Assembly (NCBI GenBank): GCA_028291265.1
Contig: JAQGIK010000007.1
Coordinates: forward strand, 1 to 34,840
Length of the DNA: 34,840 bases
Source: Caulobacter sp.
Lineage (GTDB): Bacteria > Pseudomonadota > Alphaproteobacteria > Caulobacterales > Caulobacteraceae
Direction: 5' to 3'
Below, piece after piece: positions 1 through 8,463 of the stretch; the stretch's first letter is position 1; every line of letters starts with the position of its first letter. Below the pieces are notes generated by a model, which was given only the letters and a program-made list of their open reading frames with translations, was not told the DNA's origin and did no database searches. The translations under genes were made by a program, and so were the position numbers.

Positions 1-39
1 CGCCCGCAGACGGCACAATGACAGATCGCGAACACACAA

Positions 40-156
40 GGGCAGCGCCGGCCTTAAACGAAAAGGGCAGCGTCCGGGTGAAAACTATTCCCCCAGCGGC
101 GCTGCCCTCATCCGACCCCCTTCGGGGGCCACCTTCTCCCGGCAAGCGGGAGAAGG
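40..156. repeat. Intergenic hairpin repeat downstream of the exporter operon
   Basis: Three nested structures are visible between the left edge and the adaptor-gene stop at 164. GGGCAGCGCCG (40-50) is the inverted complement of CGGCGCTGCCC (97-107). A CCCCC-TTC-GGGGG hairpin lies at 116-128. A 10-bp stem CCTTCTCCCG / CGGGAGAAGG with a 5-nt loop lies at 132-156. The 12-mer GGCAGCGCCGGC (41-52) recurs in the element at 5359-5583, which suggests a dispersed genomic repeat. Lying just after the minus-strand operon, the hairpins could stop or stabilise its transcript, but there is no clear U-tract. Bases 1-163 hold no gene that I can support. Confidence 0.6.
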
Positions 157-163
157 GCGCTTA

Positions 164-1156
164 TCATTTCTTCTTCGGCTGGTCCGTCTTCGGCTTGGCG
201 CGGACCGCCCCGGCCGGGAAGCCCGGCTTCATGAACTTGACCAGCACGCGCTGGCCGACCAGCAGCGGGGCGCCGGTGGCCGAGACGACCACCTCGACGA
301 CGCGCTCGTCGCTGCGCTGGCTGGGGTCGTCCGAGGCCAGCTTGCGGGCCCCGAAGACGCCGGCGCGGCGCAGCACCTTGCCGACATAGACCTTGTTGGG
401 GTCCGATTCCGGGGTGATCTCGACCTGCTGGTCGTCCCGGATGTTGGGGATGTCGGCCTCGACGATCTCGGCGCGGACGATGCGGTCGGTGTTGGGCTCG
501 AGGTCGAACATCGTCGAGACGTTCAGGGTCGAGGCGCCGGCCCCGGGGTTGGCGTAGCGGCGGGCGATGCGGCCGTTGATCGGGGCCCGGATGATGGTCA
601 GTTCCAGGGCGTACTCGGCCTCGTGCAGGGCCGCGCGGCTGGTGTCGACCGTGGCGCGCTGGGCGCCGATCTGGGCCTCCCAGTCGCGGATCTCGTCCAT
701 CTTCTGGTCCATGCGCTGCTTGGCCACGAAGTTGCTGGCCTGCAGCTCCTCCAGACGGCGGTATTCGCGGCGGGCGGCGTTCAGCTTGACCTGCAGCACG
801 CCGATCTGGGCCTGGGCCTGGGCGACCCGGGCGCGGGCGCTGGCCACGGCCAGGCGCGGATCGTCGTCTTCCTGGCGGGCCAGGATCTGGCCGGCGGAGA
901 CCGCCTGGCCTTCCTCGACGTAGACGGCCTTGACCACCCCGCCGCGGCGGGCCGCGACCTGGATGATGCCGCCCTCGACGTCGGCCTTGCCGTTGCCGAT
1001 GGCCGCGAAGGGGCTGGGCGGCATGGCCTTGGCGGCGGCCTCGGTCTGCTTCTTCTTCTCAGCGCCGGCGCTCTTCATGAAGAAGAAACCGCCGACCATC
1101 GCCACCACGATGACAGTGATGATCCAGAACCAGGGCCTGCGCAGAAATCCGGGCAT
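164..1156 (-). CDS. HlyD/DevB-type periplasmic adaptor subunit of an ABC exporter
   Basis: This is a 330-residue membrane fusion (adaptor) protein that would link the inner-membrane ABC permease to an outer-membrane channel. A short basic N-terminus precedes one membrane anchor (about residues 10-28). A biotinyl-lipoyl-like half follows (GGVVKAVYVEEGQAV), then a long alanine/glutamine-rich helical hairpin (about 95-180), the second lipoyl half (TIIRAPINGRI) and a beta-barrel region. The lysine-rich tail (QPKKK) is unremarkable. The ATG at 1156 has AAGGA about 10 nt upstream and lies 21 nt after the ATPase stop, so it is the last gene of a three-gene minus-strand operon. The arrangement permease-ATPase-adaptor resembles the DevBCA glycolipid/envelope exporter family. 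The substrate cannot be told from sequence. Confidence 0.88.
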   Translation of the reverse strand: MPGFLRRPWFWIITVIVVAMVGGFFFMKSAGAEKKKQTEAAAKAMPPSPFAAIGNGKADVEGGIIQVAARRGGVVKAVYVEEGQAVSAGQILARQEDDDPRLAVASARARVAQAQAQIGVLQVKLNAARREYRRLEELQASNFVAKQRMDQKMDEIRDWEAQIGAQRATVDTSRAALHEAEYALELTIIRAPINGRIARRYANPGAGASTLNVSTMFDLEPNTDRIVRAEIVEADIPNIRDDQQVEITPESDPNKVYVGKVLRRAGVFGARKLASDDPSQRSDERVVEVVVSATGAPLLVGQRVLVKFMKPGFPAGAVRAKPKTDQPKKK

Positions 1157-1177
1157 TGAGGGGTCGTCCTTGAGAAA

Positions 1178-1933
1178 TCAGTGCGAGAGCGACGGCGGAT
1201 TGGGATCGGGCGTGCGGCGCACGTCGTCCAGGATCTTGCCGTCCTCGATGTGGATCACCCGGTCGGCATAGGCCTCCAGGCGGGGGTCATGGGTGACGCA
1301 GATCACCGCCGCGCCATGCTCGGTCGCGGCGCGGCGCAGCAGGCGGATGACGATCTGGCCGTTCTCGCCGTCCAGGGCCGAGGTCGGCTCGTCGGCGAAG
1401 ATCAGGTCGGGATTCTTGGCCAGGGCGCGGGCGATAGCCACGCGTTGCTTCTCGCCACCCGACAGTTCGGACGGCCGCTGGTTGATCTTCGGGGTCAGGC
1501 CGACCTCGTCGAGGGCCAGCAGGGCGCGGCGGCTGGCCTCGGCCGGCGAGGCGCCCTGGTATTTGAGGGCGGTCATCACCTGCTGCTTGGCGGTCAGGGC
1601 CGGGAACAGGTTGAAGCCCTGGAAGATGAAGCCGCAATGATCCAGCCGGAACTTGTCGATCCGGCCAGAGGACATGTCCCACAGGCTGCGCGCCTCCAGC
1701 GCCGAGACCGTGCCCTCGTCAGGCTCCAGCAGGCCCGACAGCGCCGCCACCAGCGTCGACTTGCCGGAGCCGGACGGCCCCATGACCATGGTGACATCGC
1801 CGTGGCGGGCGTCGAAGTCCACGCCCTTGAGCACCTCGATGAAGGTCTTGCCGGTCTTGAATCGCTTCACGATTCCCTTGGCCTGCAAGGCGATCTCGCC
1901 CAGCTTGTGGCCGTTGGTCTTCTGGGCGCTCAT
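1178..1933 (-). CDS. ABC exporter ATP-binding protein (DevA/LolD/MacB-like)
   Basis: This 251-residue ATPase powers the exporter. All nucleotide-binding motifs are intact: Walker A GPSGSGKST at residues 52-60, Q-loop in GFIFQGFNLFP, signature LSGGEKQRVAIARAL, Walker B LIFADEPTSALD and H-loop VTHD. The reading frame stays open upstream to 2245, but that extension overlaps the permease in another frame and has shadow-like composition. The ATG at 1933 is therefore chosen: it starts the conserved protein and overlaps the permease stop in an ATGA (1930-1933), a typical translational-coupling arrangement. The extended FQGFNLFP and the MacB-like spacing put it with exporters that handle lipids, lipoproteins or small molecules rather than importers. 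No substrate-binding protein is nearby, which agrees with export. Confidence 0.92.
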   Translation of the reverse strand: MSAQKTNGHKLGEIALQAKGIVKRFKTGKTFIEVLKGVDFDARHGDVTMVMGPSGSGKSTLVAALSGLLEPDEGTVSALEARSLWDMSSGRIDKFRLDHCGFIFQGFNLFPALTAKQQVMTALKYQGASPAEASRRALLALDEVGLTPKINQRPSELSGGEKQRVAIARALAKNPDLIFADEPTSALDGENGQIVIRLLRRAATEHGAAVICVTHDPRLEAYADRVIHIEDGKILDDVRRTPDPNPPSLSH

Positions 1934-3150
1934 CGCAGCAGATCCGCCGGTTGGCTGTTCTTCAGGACGCCGAGGGACAGCAGTCCCGACAGCATGGCGA
2001 TCAGCAGCAAGAACAGCGCGATGGCGGTGACGATGGGAAGGGGAAAAGCCATGGGCAGCCCGCCAAGGGACGCCAGCCCAGACACCGCCCAGGTTAGCAC
2101 CCCCGACATGCAGATGCCGACCACGCCGACCCAGAAGCTCAGCTCCATGACGATGACCCGCAGGCTGCCCATCGATACGCCAAGGGCCCGCAGCGAGGCG
2201 AATTCCTTGATGTTGGCCATGATCGCCCCGCGCAGGGTCTGCCACGTGATGGCGATGCCGATCACCGCGCCCATGATGACGGCGAAGATCAGGATGACGC
2301 TGATGAACTGCTCCTTGAACAGGGCGCTCTCGTTGGCGTCGGCCAGTTCCTGGCGGGTCCAGGCCCGAAACTTGCCGTCGCCGAGCTTGTTGAGTTGGGC
2401 GGCCACGATCTCGGCCCGGGCGGGGTCGGCGATCTTGACCATCAGCGGGCTGACTCGGGGACCGCTGTCGGCCTCGCCCAGCATCCCCAGGCTGTCGCGC
2501 GACATCACGATGGTGGCGTTCATCATGTTGGGATAGCCGGTGGTCACCGCGGCGATAGTGATCGTCTTGCCGTTGTAGATGGCCTTGTCGCCCAGCTTGA
2601 CGCCAAGGCGTCCCAGCGCCGTCTCGTCGACCGCTACGGCGTAGGGCTGGCGCAGGGTCTCGACCAGTTCGTCGCTGTAGTCGGTCGGCACGGTGACCCG
2701 TCCGGGGGCGGCATCGATCACCCGGACCTGAACGAATTCCATCTTGCGGTTCGTCGGCCCGCCGGGCGGGGCGTTCAGTTGCTCTTCGGGCGGAATGATA
2801 TTCTGGAAGCGGCCACCCGAACTATCCATGGTTGCCACCTCGACGACCTCAGGATGTCCGATGACCACCGGCATCAGTCGTCTCGGCAAGCCCGACGGTC
2901 CGCCGTTGAACAGCGCCGTGGCTCCAGGGCCCAGAACCATGATGTCGGCGCGGGAACGGTCGATCTGGGCAGTGAAGCCCTTGCCGATGCCCATGAACAT
3001 GCCGACGAAGGCCAGCACAAGCAGCCCGGAAAACGCCAGGGCGACGACGGCCGCCATGTAGCGCCGCCATTCGTAGATCAATGTAGCCAAAGCGAGCGAC
3101 ATAGGCGCCTGCAACCCTCCCGAACTGACCCCGGGTATGGACGACAGCAT
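1930..3150 (-). CDS. ABC exporter permease, FtsX/DevC-like
   Basis: This 406-residue inner-membrane permease has the FtsX/MacB/DevC topology. There is one N-terminal membrane helix (about 35-57, AAVVALAFSGLLVLAFVGMF), a large periplasmic domain (about 60-275), then three C-terminal helices (about 280-305, 330-355 and 370-395). The start at 3150 has a strong GGAGGGGGG ribosome-binding site. An internal ATG at 3102 (MSLALATLIYEW) also has a GGGAGGG upstream and matches where family members usually begin, so the first 16 residues may not be translated. It is the first gene of the permease-ATPase-adaptor operon and is transcribed divergently from the S46 peptidase gene. The shared upstream region (3151-3274) must hold both promoters. 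Confidence 0.88.
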   Translation of the reverse strand: MLSSIPGVSSGGLQAPMSLALATLIYEWRRYMAAVVALAFSGLLVLAFVGMFMGIGKGFTAQIDRSRADIMVLGPGATALFNGGPSGLPRRLMPVVIGHPEVVEVATMDSSGGRFQNIIPPEEQLNAPPGGPTNRKMEFVQVRVIDAAPGRVTVPTDYSDELVETLRQPYAVAVDETALGRLGVKLGDKAIYNGKTITIAAVTTGYPNMMNATIVMSRDSLGMLGEADSGPRVSPLMVKIADPARAEIVAAQLNKLGDGKFRAWTRQELADANESALFKEQFISVILIFAVIMGAVIGIAITWQTLRGAIMANIKEFASLRALGVSMGSLRVIVMELSFWVGVVGICMSGVLTWAVSGLASLGGLPMAFPLPIVTAIALFLLLIAMLSGLLSLGVLKNSQPADLLR

Positions 3151-3274
3151 CGCCCCCCTCCAAGTTAAATCGGGGTAAGGCCTGTCCGGAAAACTAGCCA
3201 GAAGGCCGGGTCGCGCGCTATTGCCGCATCTGGACGCACGAAGCTGCCGTCATCCCTCAGAGAAAAGAGCGTTT

Positions 3275-5347
3275 ATGACCCGTATCGCGTTGATGGCCGG
3301 CATCGCCGTCGCCACCGTTTCCGGCGCGGCTGCGCCCGCCCTCGCCGACGAAGGCATGTGGACCTTCGACAATCTGCCCACCGCCAGGATCGAGGCCGAC
3401 TACGGCGTCAAGCTGGACGCCAAGTGGCTCGACCACGTGCGCCTGTCCGCGGTGCGGATTTCGGGCTGCTCGGCCAGCTTCGTCTCCAAGGACGGCCTGA
3501 TCCTGACCAACAACCACTGCGTGGTCGGCTGCTCCAGCGCCCTGTCGTCCTCGACGACCGACTATGTGAAGAACGGCTTCCGCGCCAACCTGCGCGAAGA
3601 AGAACTCAAGTGCCCAGGCCAGACGGCCGAGGTGCTGCTGTCGATCACCGACGTCACCGGCGAAATTCGCGCCGCCGGCGCCGGCAAAACCGGCGAGGAC
3701 TTCGTCAAGGCCCGCGACGCCGCCTCCAGCGCGGCCGAGAAGACCGTCTGCGGGGCCGAGGCCGGCGTCCGCTGCCAGGCCATCAGCCTGTACCGGGGCG
3801 GCCAGTACAAGGTCTACAAGTTCCAGCGCTACACCGACGTGCGCCTGGTCTTCGCGCCCGAGTTCGACATCGCCTTCTTCGGCGGCGACCCGGACAATTT
3901 CAACTTCCCCCGCTACGACATGGATTCGGCCTTCCTGCGCGCCTACGGCGCCGACGGCAAACCGGTGCAGACCAAGAACTTCCTCAAGTGGAACGCCAGC
4001 GCGCCGAAGGAAGGCGACCTGACCTTCGTGGTCGGCAACCCCGGCTCTACAGAGCGCCTGCTGACCGTCGCCCAGATGGAAACCCAGCGCGACCTGACCA
4101 TCCCGATCGGCCAGCTGCAGCGCTCCGAGCTGCGCGGCCGCTACCTCGAATACGCCAAGGGCGGCGACGAGCAGAAGCGCACCGCCGGCGACGCCCTGTT
4201 CGGCCTCGAGAACGGTTTCAAGGTCTTCTACGGCCGCCAGCTGACCCTCAACGACAAGGGCTTCATGGACGCCAAGCGGGCCGCCGAAGCCGAACTGCGC
4301 GCCAAGGTGAAGGCCGACCCGGCCCTCTCGGCGAAACTCGGCGATCCCTGGGCCGACGTCGAACAGGCCCAGGTCGCCTACCGTGATAACTGGCTCGAAT
4401 ACCGCCAGCTGGAGACCGAGGCCGGCGGCGGCGCCCGCCTCTACAACTGGGCCCAGACCCTGGTCCGCGCCAGCCGCGAGAAGGCCAAGCCGGTCGCCGA
4501 CCGCTCGGCCGACTACAGCGACGCGGCCCTGGCCCGCATGGAACGCGGCCTGATGGCGGGCACGCCGGTCATCGCCGGCATCGACCAGCTCAAGCTTGAG
4601 CACTGGATGCTGAAGACGCGGGAATACCTGACGGTCGATCATCCCGGCGTGAAGAAGATCCTCGGCAAGGAAAGCCCGCAGAACCTGTCGGCCCGCCTGG
4701 TCGCCGGCAGCAAGCTGGGCGATCCGGCCGTCCGCAAGGCCCTGTGGGACGGCGGCATGGCGGCCATCGAGGCCAGCGACGATCCGATGATCAAGTTCGT
4801 GCTGGCCACCGAGGGCCAGGGCCGCGCCCTGAAGAAGGTCTGGGAAAGCCAGGTCACCGCCCCGGTCGACTCGGCCGCCGAGCGCATCGCCCAGGCCCGT
4901 TTCGCGGTCTACGGCGAGAGTGTCTACCCGGACGCCACCTTCAGCCTGCGGCTCAGCTACGGCAAGGTTCAGGGCTGGACCTACCGCGGGACCACCGTGC
5001 CGGCCTTCACCAGGATCGGCGGGACCTGGGACCGCGCCACCGGCGAGGCGCCGTTCGCCCTGCCGAAGTCCTGGCTCGACAAGAAGTCGGCGCTGAACCC
5101 CGAGACGGTGTTCGACTACACGACGACCAACGACATCATCGGCGGCAACTCCGGTTCGCCGGTGATCGACGCCAAGGGCCAGGTGATCGGCGCCGCCTTC
5201 GACGGCAACATCCACAGCCTGGGCGGCGCCTACGGCTACGACGGCACGCTGAACCGCACCGTCGTGGTCTCGACGGCGGCCATCACCGAAGCGCTGGTCA
5301 AGGTCTACGGCCAGACCAACCTGGTGAAGGAACTGACCGGGAAGTAG
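3275..5347 (+). CDS. Secreted S46 family serine dipeptidyl-peptidase (DPP7-like)
   Basis: This 690-residue exopeptidase removes dipeptides from the N-termini of peptides in the periplasm. A signal peptide is clear (about residues 1-24, ending PALA before DEGMW). Family motifs are present: TNNHCVVG with the catalytic His at residue 81, the FFGGDPDNFNFPRYDMD segment that contributes the Asp, and GGNSGSPV with the nucleophile Ser626. The residue 18 positions after the Ser is Gly (AAFDGN). In this family Gly at this site goes with DPP7-type broad hydrophobic specificity, and Arg (FDRN) with Asp/Glu-specific DPP11. The frame extends to an ATG at 3221, but the ATG at 3275 directly precedes the signal peptide. 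It is a single gene, divergent from the exporter and convergent with the acyl-CoA dehydrogenase. Confidence 0.93.
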   Translation: MTRIALMAGIAVATVSGAAAPALADEGMWTFDNLPTARIEADYGVKLDAKWLDHVRLSAVRISGCSASFVSKDGLILTNNHCVVGCSSALSSSTTDYVKNGFRANLREEELKCPGQTAEVLLSITDVTGEIRAAGAGKTGEDFVKARDAASSAAEKTVCGAEAGVRCQAISLYRGGQYKVYKFQRYTDVRLVFAPEFDIAFFGGDPDNFNFPRYDMDSAFLRAYGADGKPVQTKNFLKWNASAPKEGDLTFVVGNPGSTERLLTVAQMETQRDLTIPIGQLQRSELRGRYLEYAKGGDEQKRTAGDALFGLENGFKVFYGRQLTLNDKGFMDAKRAAEAELRAKVKADPALSAKLGDPWADVEQAQVAYRDNWLEYRQLETEAGGGARLYNWAQTLVRASREKAKPVADRSADYSDAALARMERGLMAGTPVIAGIDQLKLEHWMLKTREYLTVDHPGVKKILGKESPQNLSARLVAGSKLGDPAVRKALWDGGMAAIEASDDPMIKFVLATEGQGRALKKVWESQVTAPVDSAAERIAQARFAVYGESVYPDATFSLRLSYGKVQGWTYRGTTVPAFTRIGGTWDRATGEAPFALPKSWLDKKSALNPETVFDYTTTNDIIGGNSGSPVIDAKGQVIGAAFDGNIHSLGGAYGYDGTLNRTVVVSTAAITEALVKVYGQTNLVKELTGK

Positions 5348-5358
5348 GCGGCAATCGC

Positions 5359-5583
5359 CAGTTCCTCCTCCGGGGGCGCAGCCCACGGGGGAGGGGGACC
5401 GCGACCGAAGGTCGTGGTGGAGGGGGCAGCGCCGGCGGATGCGGTTTGATCCTGAACGCTGTCGTAGCGGCCGCGCCAGAACGCTGTTCATCCTGACAGG
5501 CCGGCGCTGCCCCCTCCCCCACCGGCCCTGAAGTCGGGCCGGCGGTCCCCCTCCCCCGTCGCTGCGCGCCGGAGGAGGAACTG
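5359..5583. repeat. Large interrupted inverted-repeat element between convergent genes
   Basis: This is a 225-bp palindromic element. The outer arms CAGTTCCTCCTCCGG (5359-5373) and CCGGAGGAGGAACTG (5569-5583) are perfect complements. Inside lie CGGGGGAGGGGGACCG (5386-5401) with its complement at 5543-5558, and GGAGGGGGCAGCGCCGGC (5419-5436) with its complement at 5500-5517. A 63-nt spacer (5437-5499) separates the arms. The element fills nearly the whole gap between the convergent peptidase and acyl-CoA dehydrogenase genes, so its transcript could fold into a long hairpin from either side and act as a bidirectional terminator or stabiliser. The shared 12-mer with 41-52 suggests a repeat family. 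Confidence 0.8.
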
Positions 5584-5590
5584 ACCGCGC

Positions 5591-6757
5591 CTAGATCCCC
5601 ATCTGACGCGCCGCCAAGTCGCGCATGATCTCCTCCGAGCCGCCACCAATCGCGTAGACCCGCACCTCGCGGTAGATACGCTCCACCCGGCCGCCGCGCA
5701 TGTAGCCGTTGCCGCCCATCACCTGCATGGCCTCGCGGGCGCAGTATTCCATGGTCTCGGTGGCCTGGACCTTGAGCAGGGCGATCTCGGCGATGGGTTT
5801 TTCGCCCTGCTGGACGCGCCAGGCCAGAGTCTCCAGCCAGGACTGGGTGGCGTTGATGCGCTTGTACATGTCGGCCAGCTTGTGGCGGATGACCTGGTGG
5901 TCGGCGAGCCGCTTGCCGAAGGTCTTGCGCTCCTGGGCCCAGGCCAGGGCGTCCTCCAGGCAGACCTTGGAAAAGCCGATGGCCCCGGCGGTCATGCCGA
6001 TCCGCTCGGAGTTGAAGTTGTTCATGATGCCGGCGAAGCCCTGGTTCTCGGCCCCGATCAGGTTCTCGACCGGGACGCGGACGTCGTCGAAGAACAGGGC
6101 CGCGGTGTCCGACGCCCACCAGCCCTGCTTCTTCAGCGGGGCGCGGGTGAAGCCCGGCCGGTCGCGCTCGATCAGGAGAAGCGAGACGCCGCCGGCCCCC
6201 TCGCCGCCGGTGCGCACCGCGACCGTGTAGTAGTCGGCCCGCATCCCCGAGGTGATGAACATCTTGCTGCCGTTGACGACGTACTCGTCGCCCTCGCGCC
6301 GGGCCGTGGTCTTCAGGTTGGCGACGTCGGAGCCGCCGGTCGGTTCCGTAATGGCCAGGGCGCTGATCTTCTCGCCCGACAGGACCTGCGGGATGATGCG
6401 GTCCTTCATCTCCTGGGTCCCGAGGTGGCGGATCGGCGGCAGGCCGATGCCATGGCTCATCAGGCTGGCGTTGATGCCGCCGGCTCCGTGGCGGGCCATC
6501 TCGGTCGAGGTGACGATAGACATGAAGGGGTCGGTGGGGATGCCGCCGTACTCCTCTGGCCAGCCGAGGCGGAGCAGGCCGATCTCCGAGGCCTTCCTGT
6601 AAAGCTCGCGGGGAAATTCCTCGGCCTCGTCCCACTGGTCGGCGAAGGGCATGATCTCCTTCTCGACCCACTTGCGCAGGGCGTCGCCCCAGGCGCGGTG
6701 GTGGTCCTGGTAGAAGGGGGACATGCGGGATTGGTAGAGGTGGTCGAGGGCAGGCAT
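5591..6757 (-). CDS. Acyl-CoA dehydrogenase family flavoprotein
   Basis: This 388-residue FAD enzyme oxidises an acyl-CoA to the 2-enoyl-CoA. Motifs in order: an N-terminal helical domain, ITEPTGGSDVANLKT (about 136-150, flavin/substrate contact), VVNGSKMFITSG (about 160-171), the C-terminal helical domain with ERKTFGKRLADHQVIRHKLADMY, and MQVMGGNGYMRGGRVERIYRE. The usual catalytic Glu in the C-terminal IYEGT motif is replaced (YAIGGGSEE). Glu251 in NSERIGMTAG aligns with the relocated base of isovaleryl-CoA dehydrogenase and long-chain enzymes, so the protein is probably active. The upstream open frame to 6892 is rejected because the ATG at 6757 follows a good GGGAGA site and begins the conserved fold. 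The substrate is uncertain: branched, terpenoid or long-chain acyl-CoA are possible. Confidence 0.92.
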   Translation of the reverse strand: MPALDHLYQSRMSPFYQDHHRAWGDALRKWVEKEIMPFADQWDEAEEFPRELYRKASEIGLLRLGWPEEYGGIPTDPFMSIVTSTEMARHGAGGINASLMSHGIGLPPIRHLGTQEMKDRIIPQVLSGEKISALAITEPTGGSDVANLKTTARREGDEYVVNGSKMFITSGMRADYYTVAVRTGGEGAGGVSLLLIERDRPGFTRAPLKKQGWWASDTAALFFDDVRVPVENLIGAENQGFAGIMNNFNSERIGMTAGAIGFSKVCLEDALAWAQERKTFGKRLADHQVIRHKLADMYKRINATQSWLETLAWRVQQGEKPIAEIALLKVQATETMEYCAREAMQVMGGNGYMRGGRVERIYREVRVYAIGGGSEEIMRDLAARQMGI

Positions 6758-6849
6758 GGTTTCTCCCGGGCCTCTCTGGCGGAGGCGCTTCGAGGAGCAT
6801 CCACCCTTTCCCCGTACGGAAGTCGAGAGGCCCCAAAGGAACAGCCTCG

Positions 6850-6864
6850 GTAACCTCTCGCTAA
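6850..6864 (+). promoter_or_regulatory. CtrA-like box upstream of ccrM
   Basis: GTAA-CCTCTCG-CTAA matches the spacing of the CtrA consensus TTAA-N7-TTAA with one mismatch in each half-site. It lies 69 nt upstream of the ccrM start, where a CtrA site over the -35 region would be expected. In Caulobacter crescentus ccrM is activated late in the cell cycle by CtrA. The match is degenerate, so this is an inference from position plus pattern. Confidence 0.5.
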
Positions 6865-6894
6865 CCACGTCCCCTAACGGGGCCTTCACCATGA

Positions 6895-8013
<1,119 letters not shown>

Positions 8014-8018
8014 AGACG

Positions 8019-8459
8019 GTGCAGCCGTGGCAGAGACTTTTGGCGCTGCGTGATCGCAACGAAGCGCCGATTGATTCCGAAGCCAACCTTGCCGACGTCA
8101 TTGCGCTGGAAAACAGCACGAAGTTGGCTCTGCCGCCCGACTTTCGTGACTATCTAATCCACGGCGTCGGTTCTGACGCCTGGACCGACCCTTTCGTTTC
8201 AACCTGGTGGGCCGTTTCGGCGGTCCGACCGATACGGGATGAATACGACCATCCGATAATCAACGACGAGGTCGCCGCGACGGCTCATCAGTGGCTTGTA
8301 TTCGCAGATTTCGCCATCTGGTCGCAGGCTTGGGCTATCGATTGTGGGCCGGGCGGCGGTCAGATCATGGTCATAAACGGAACAACGGACCACGTGGTCG
8401 CGCGATCATTCGCGGACTTTGTCGATACCTATCTGATGGACATCTTCGCTCTTCTCTGA
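8019..8459 (+). CDS. SMI1/KNR4 (SUKH)-like small protein
   Basis: This is a soluble protein of about 146 residues with the pattern of the SUKH superfamily: an early helical segment with ENSTKLALPPDFRDYLIHG (the family's L-P-x-x-[FY]-x-x-[FY]-L core), a central strand region with WLVFADFA, and a C-terminal SFADFVDTYL helix. SUKH proteins often serve as immunity proteins against polymorphic toxins, but many are orphans, and no toxin gene is visible here. No ATG lies near the family start; GTG at 8019, 5 nt after the ccrM stop, is the best choice, with only a weak GAGA before it. Base composition is lower in GC than its neighbours (TTTCGTGACTATCTAATCC-like stretches), which suggests recent insertion between ccrM and mutY. 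It ends 4 nt from the mutY stop. Confidence 0.7.
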   Translation: MQPWQRLLALRDRNEAPIDSEANLADVIALENSTKLALPPDFRDYLIHGVGSDAWTDPFVSTWWAVSAVRPIRDEYDHPIINDEVAATAHQWLVFADFAIWSQAWAIDCGPGGGQIMVINGTTDHVVARSFADFVDTYLMDIFALL

Positions 8460-8463
8460 CGCG

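Noticed and set aside
3257-5491. A 744-codon open frame opposite the S46 peptidase gene
   Set aside because: High GC keeps antisense frames open; the real protein on the plus strand has signal peptide and catalytic motifs.
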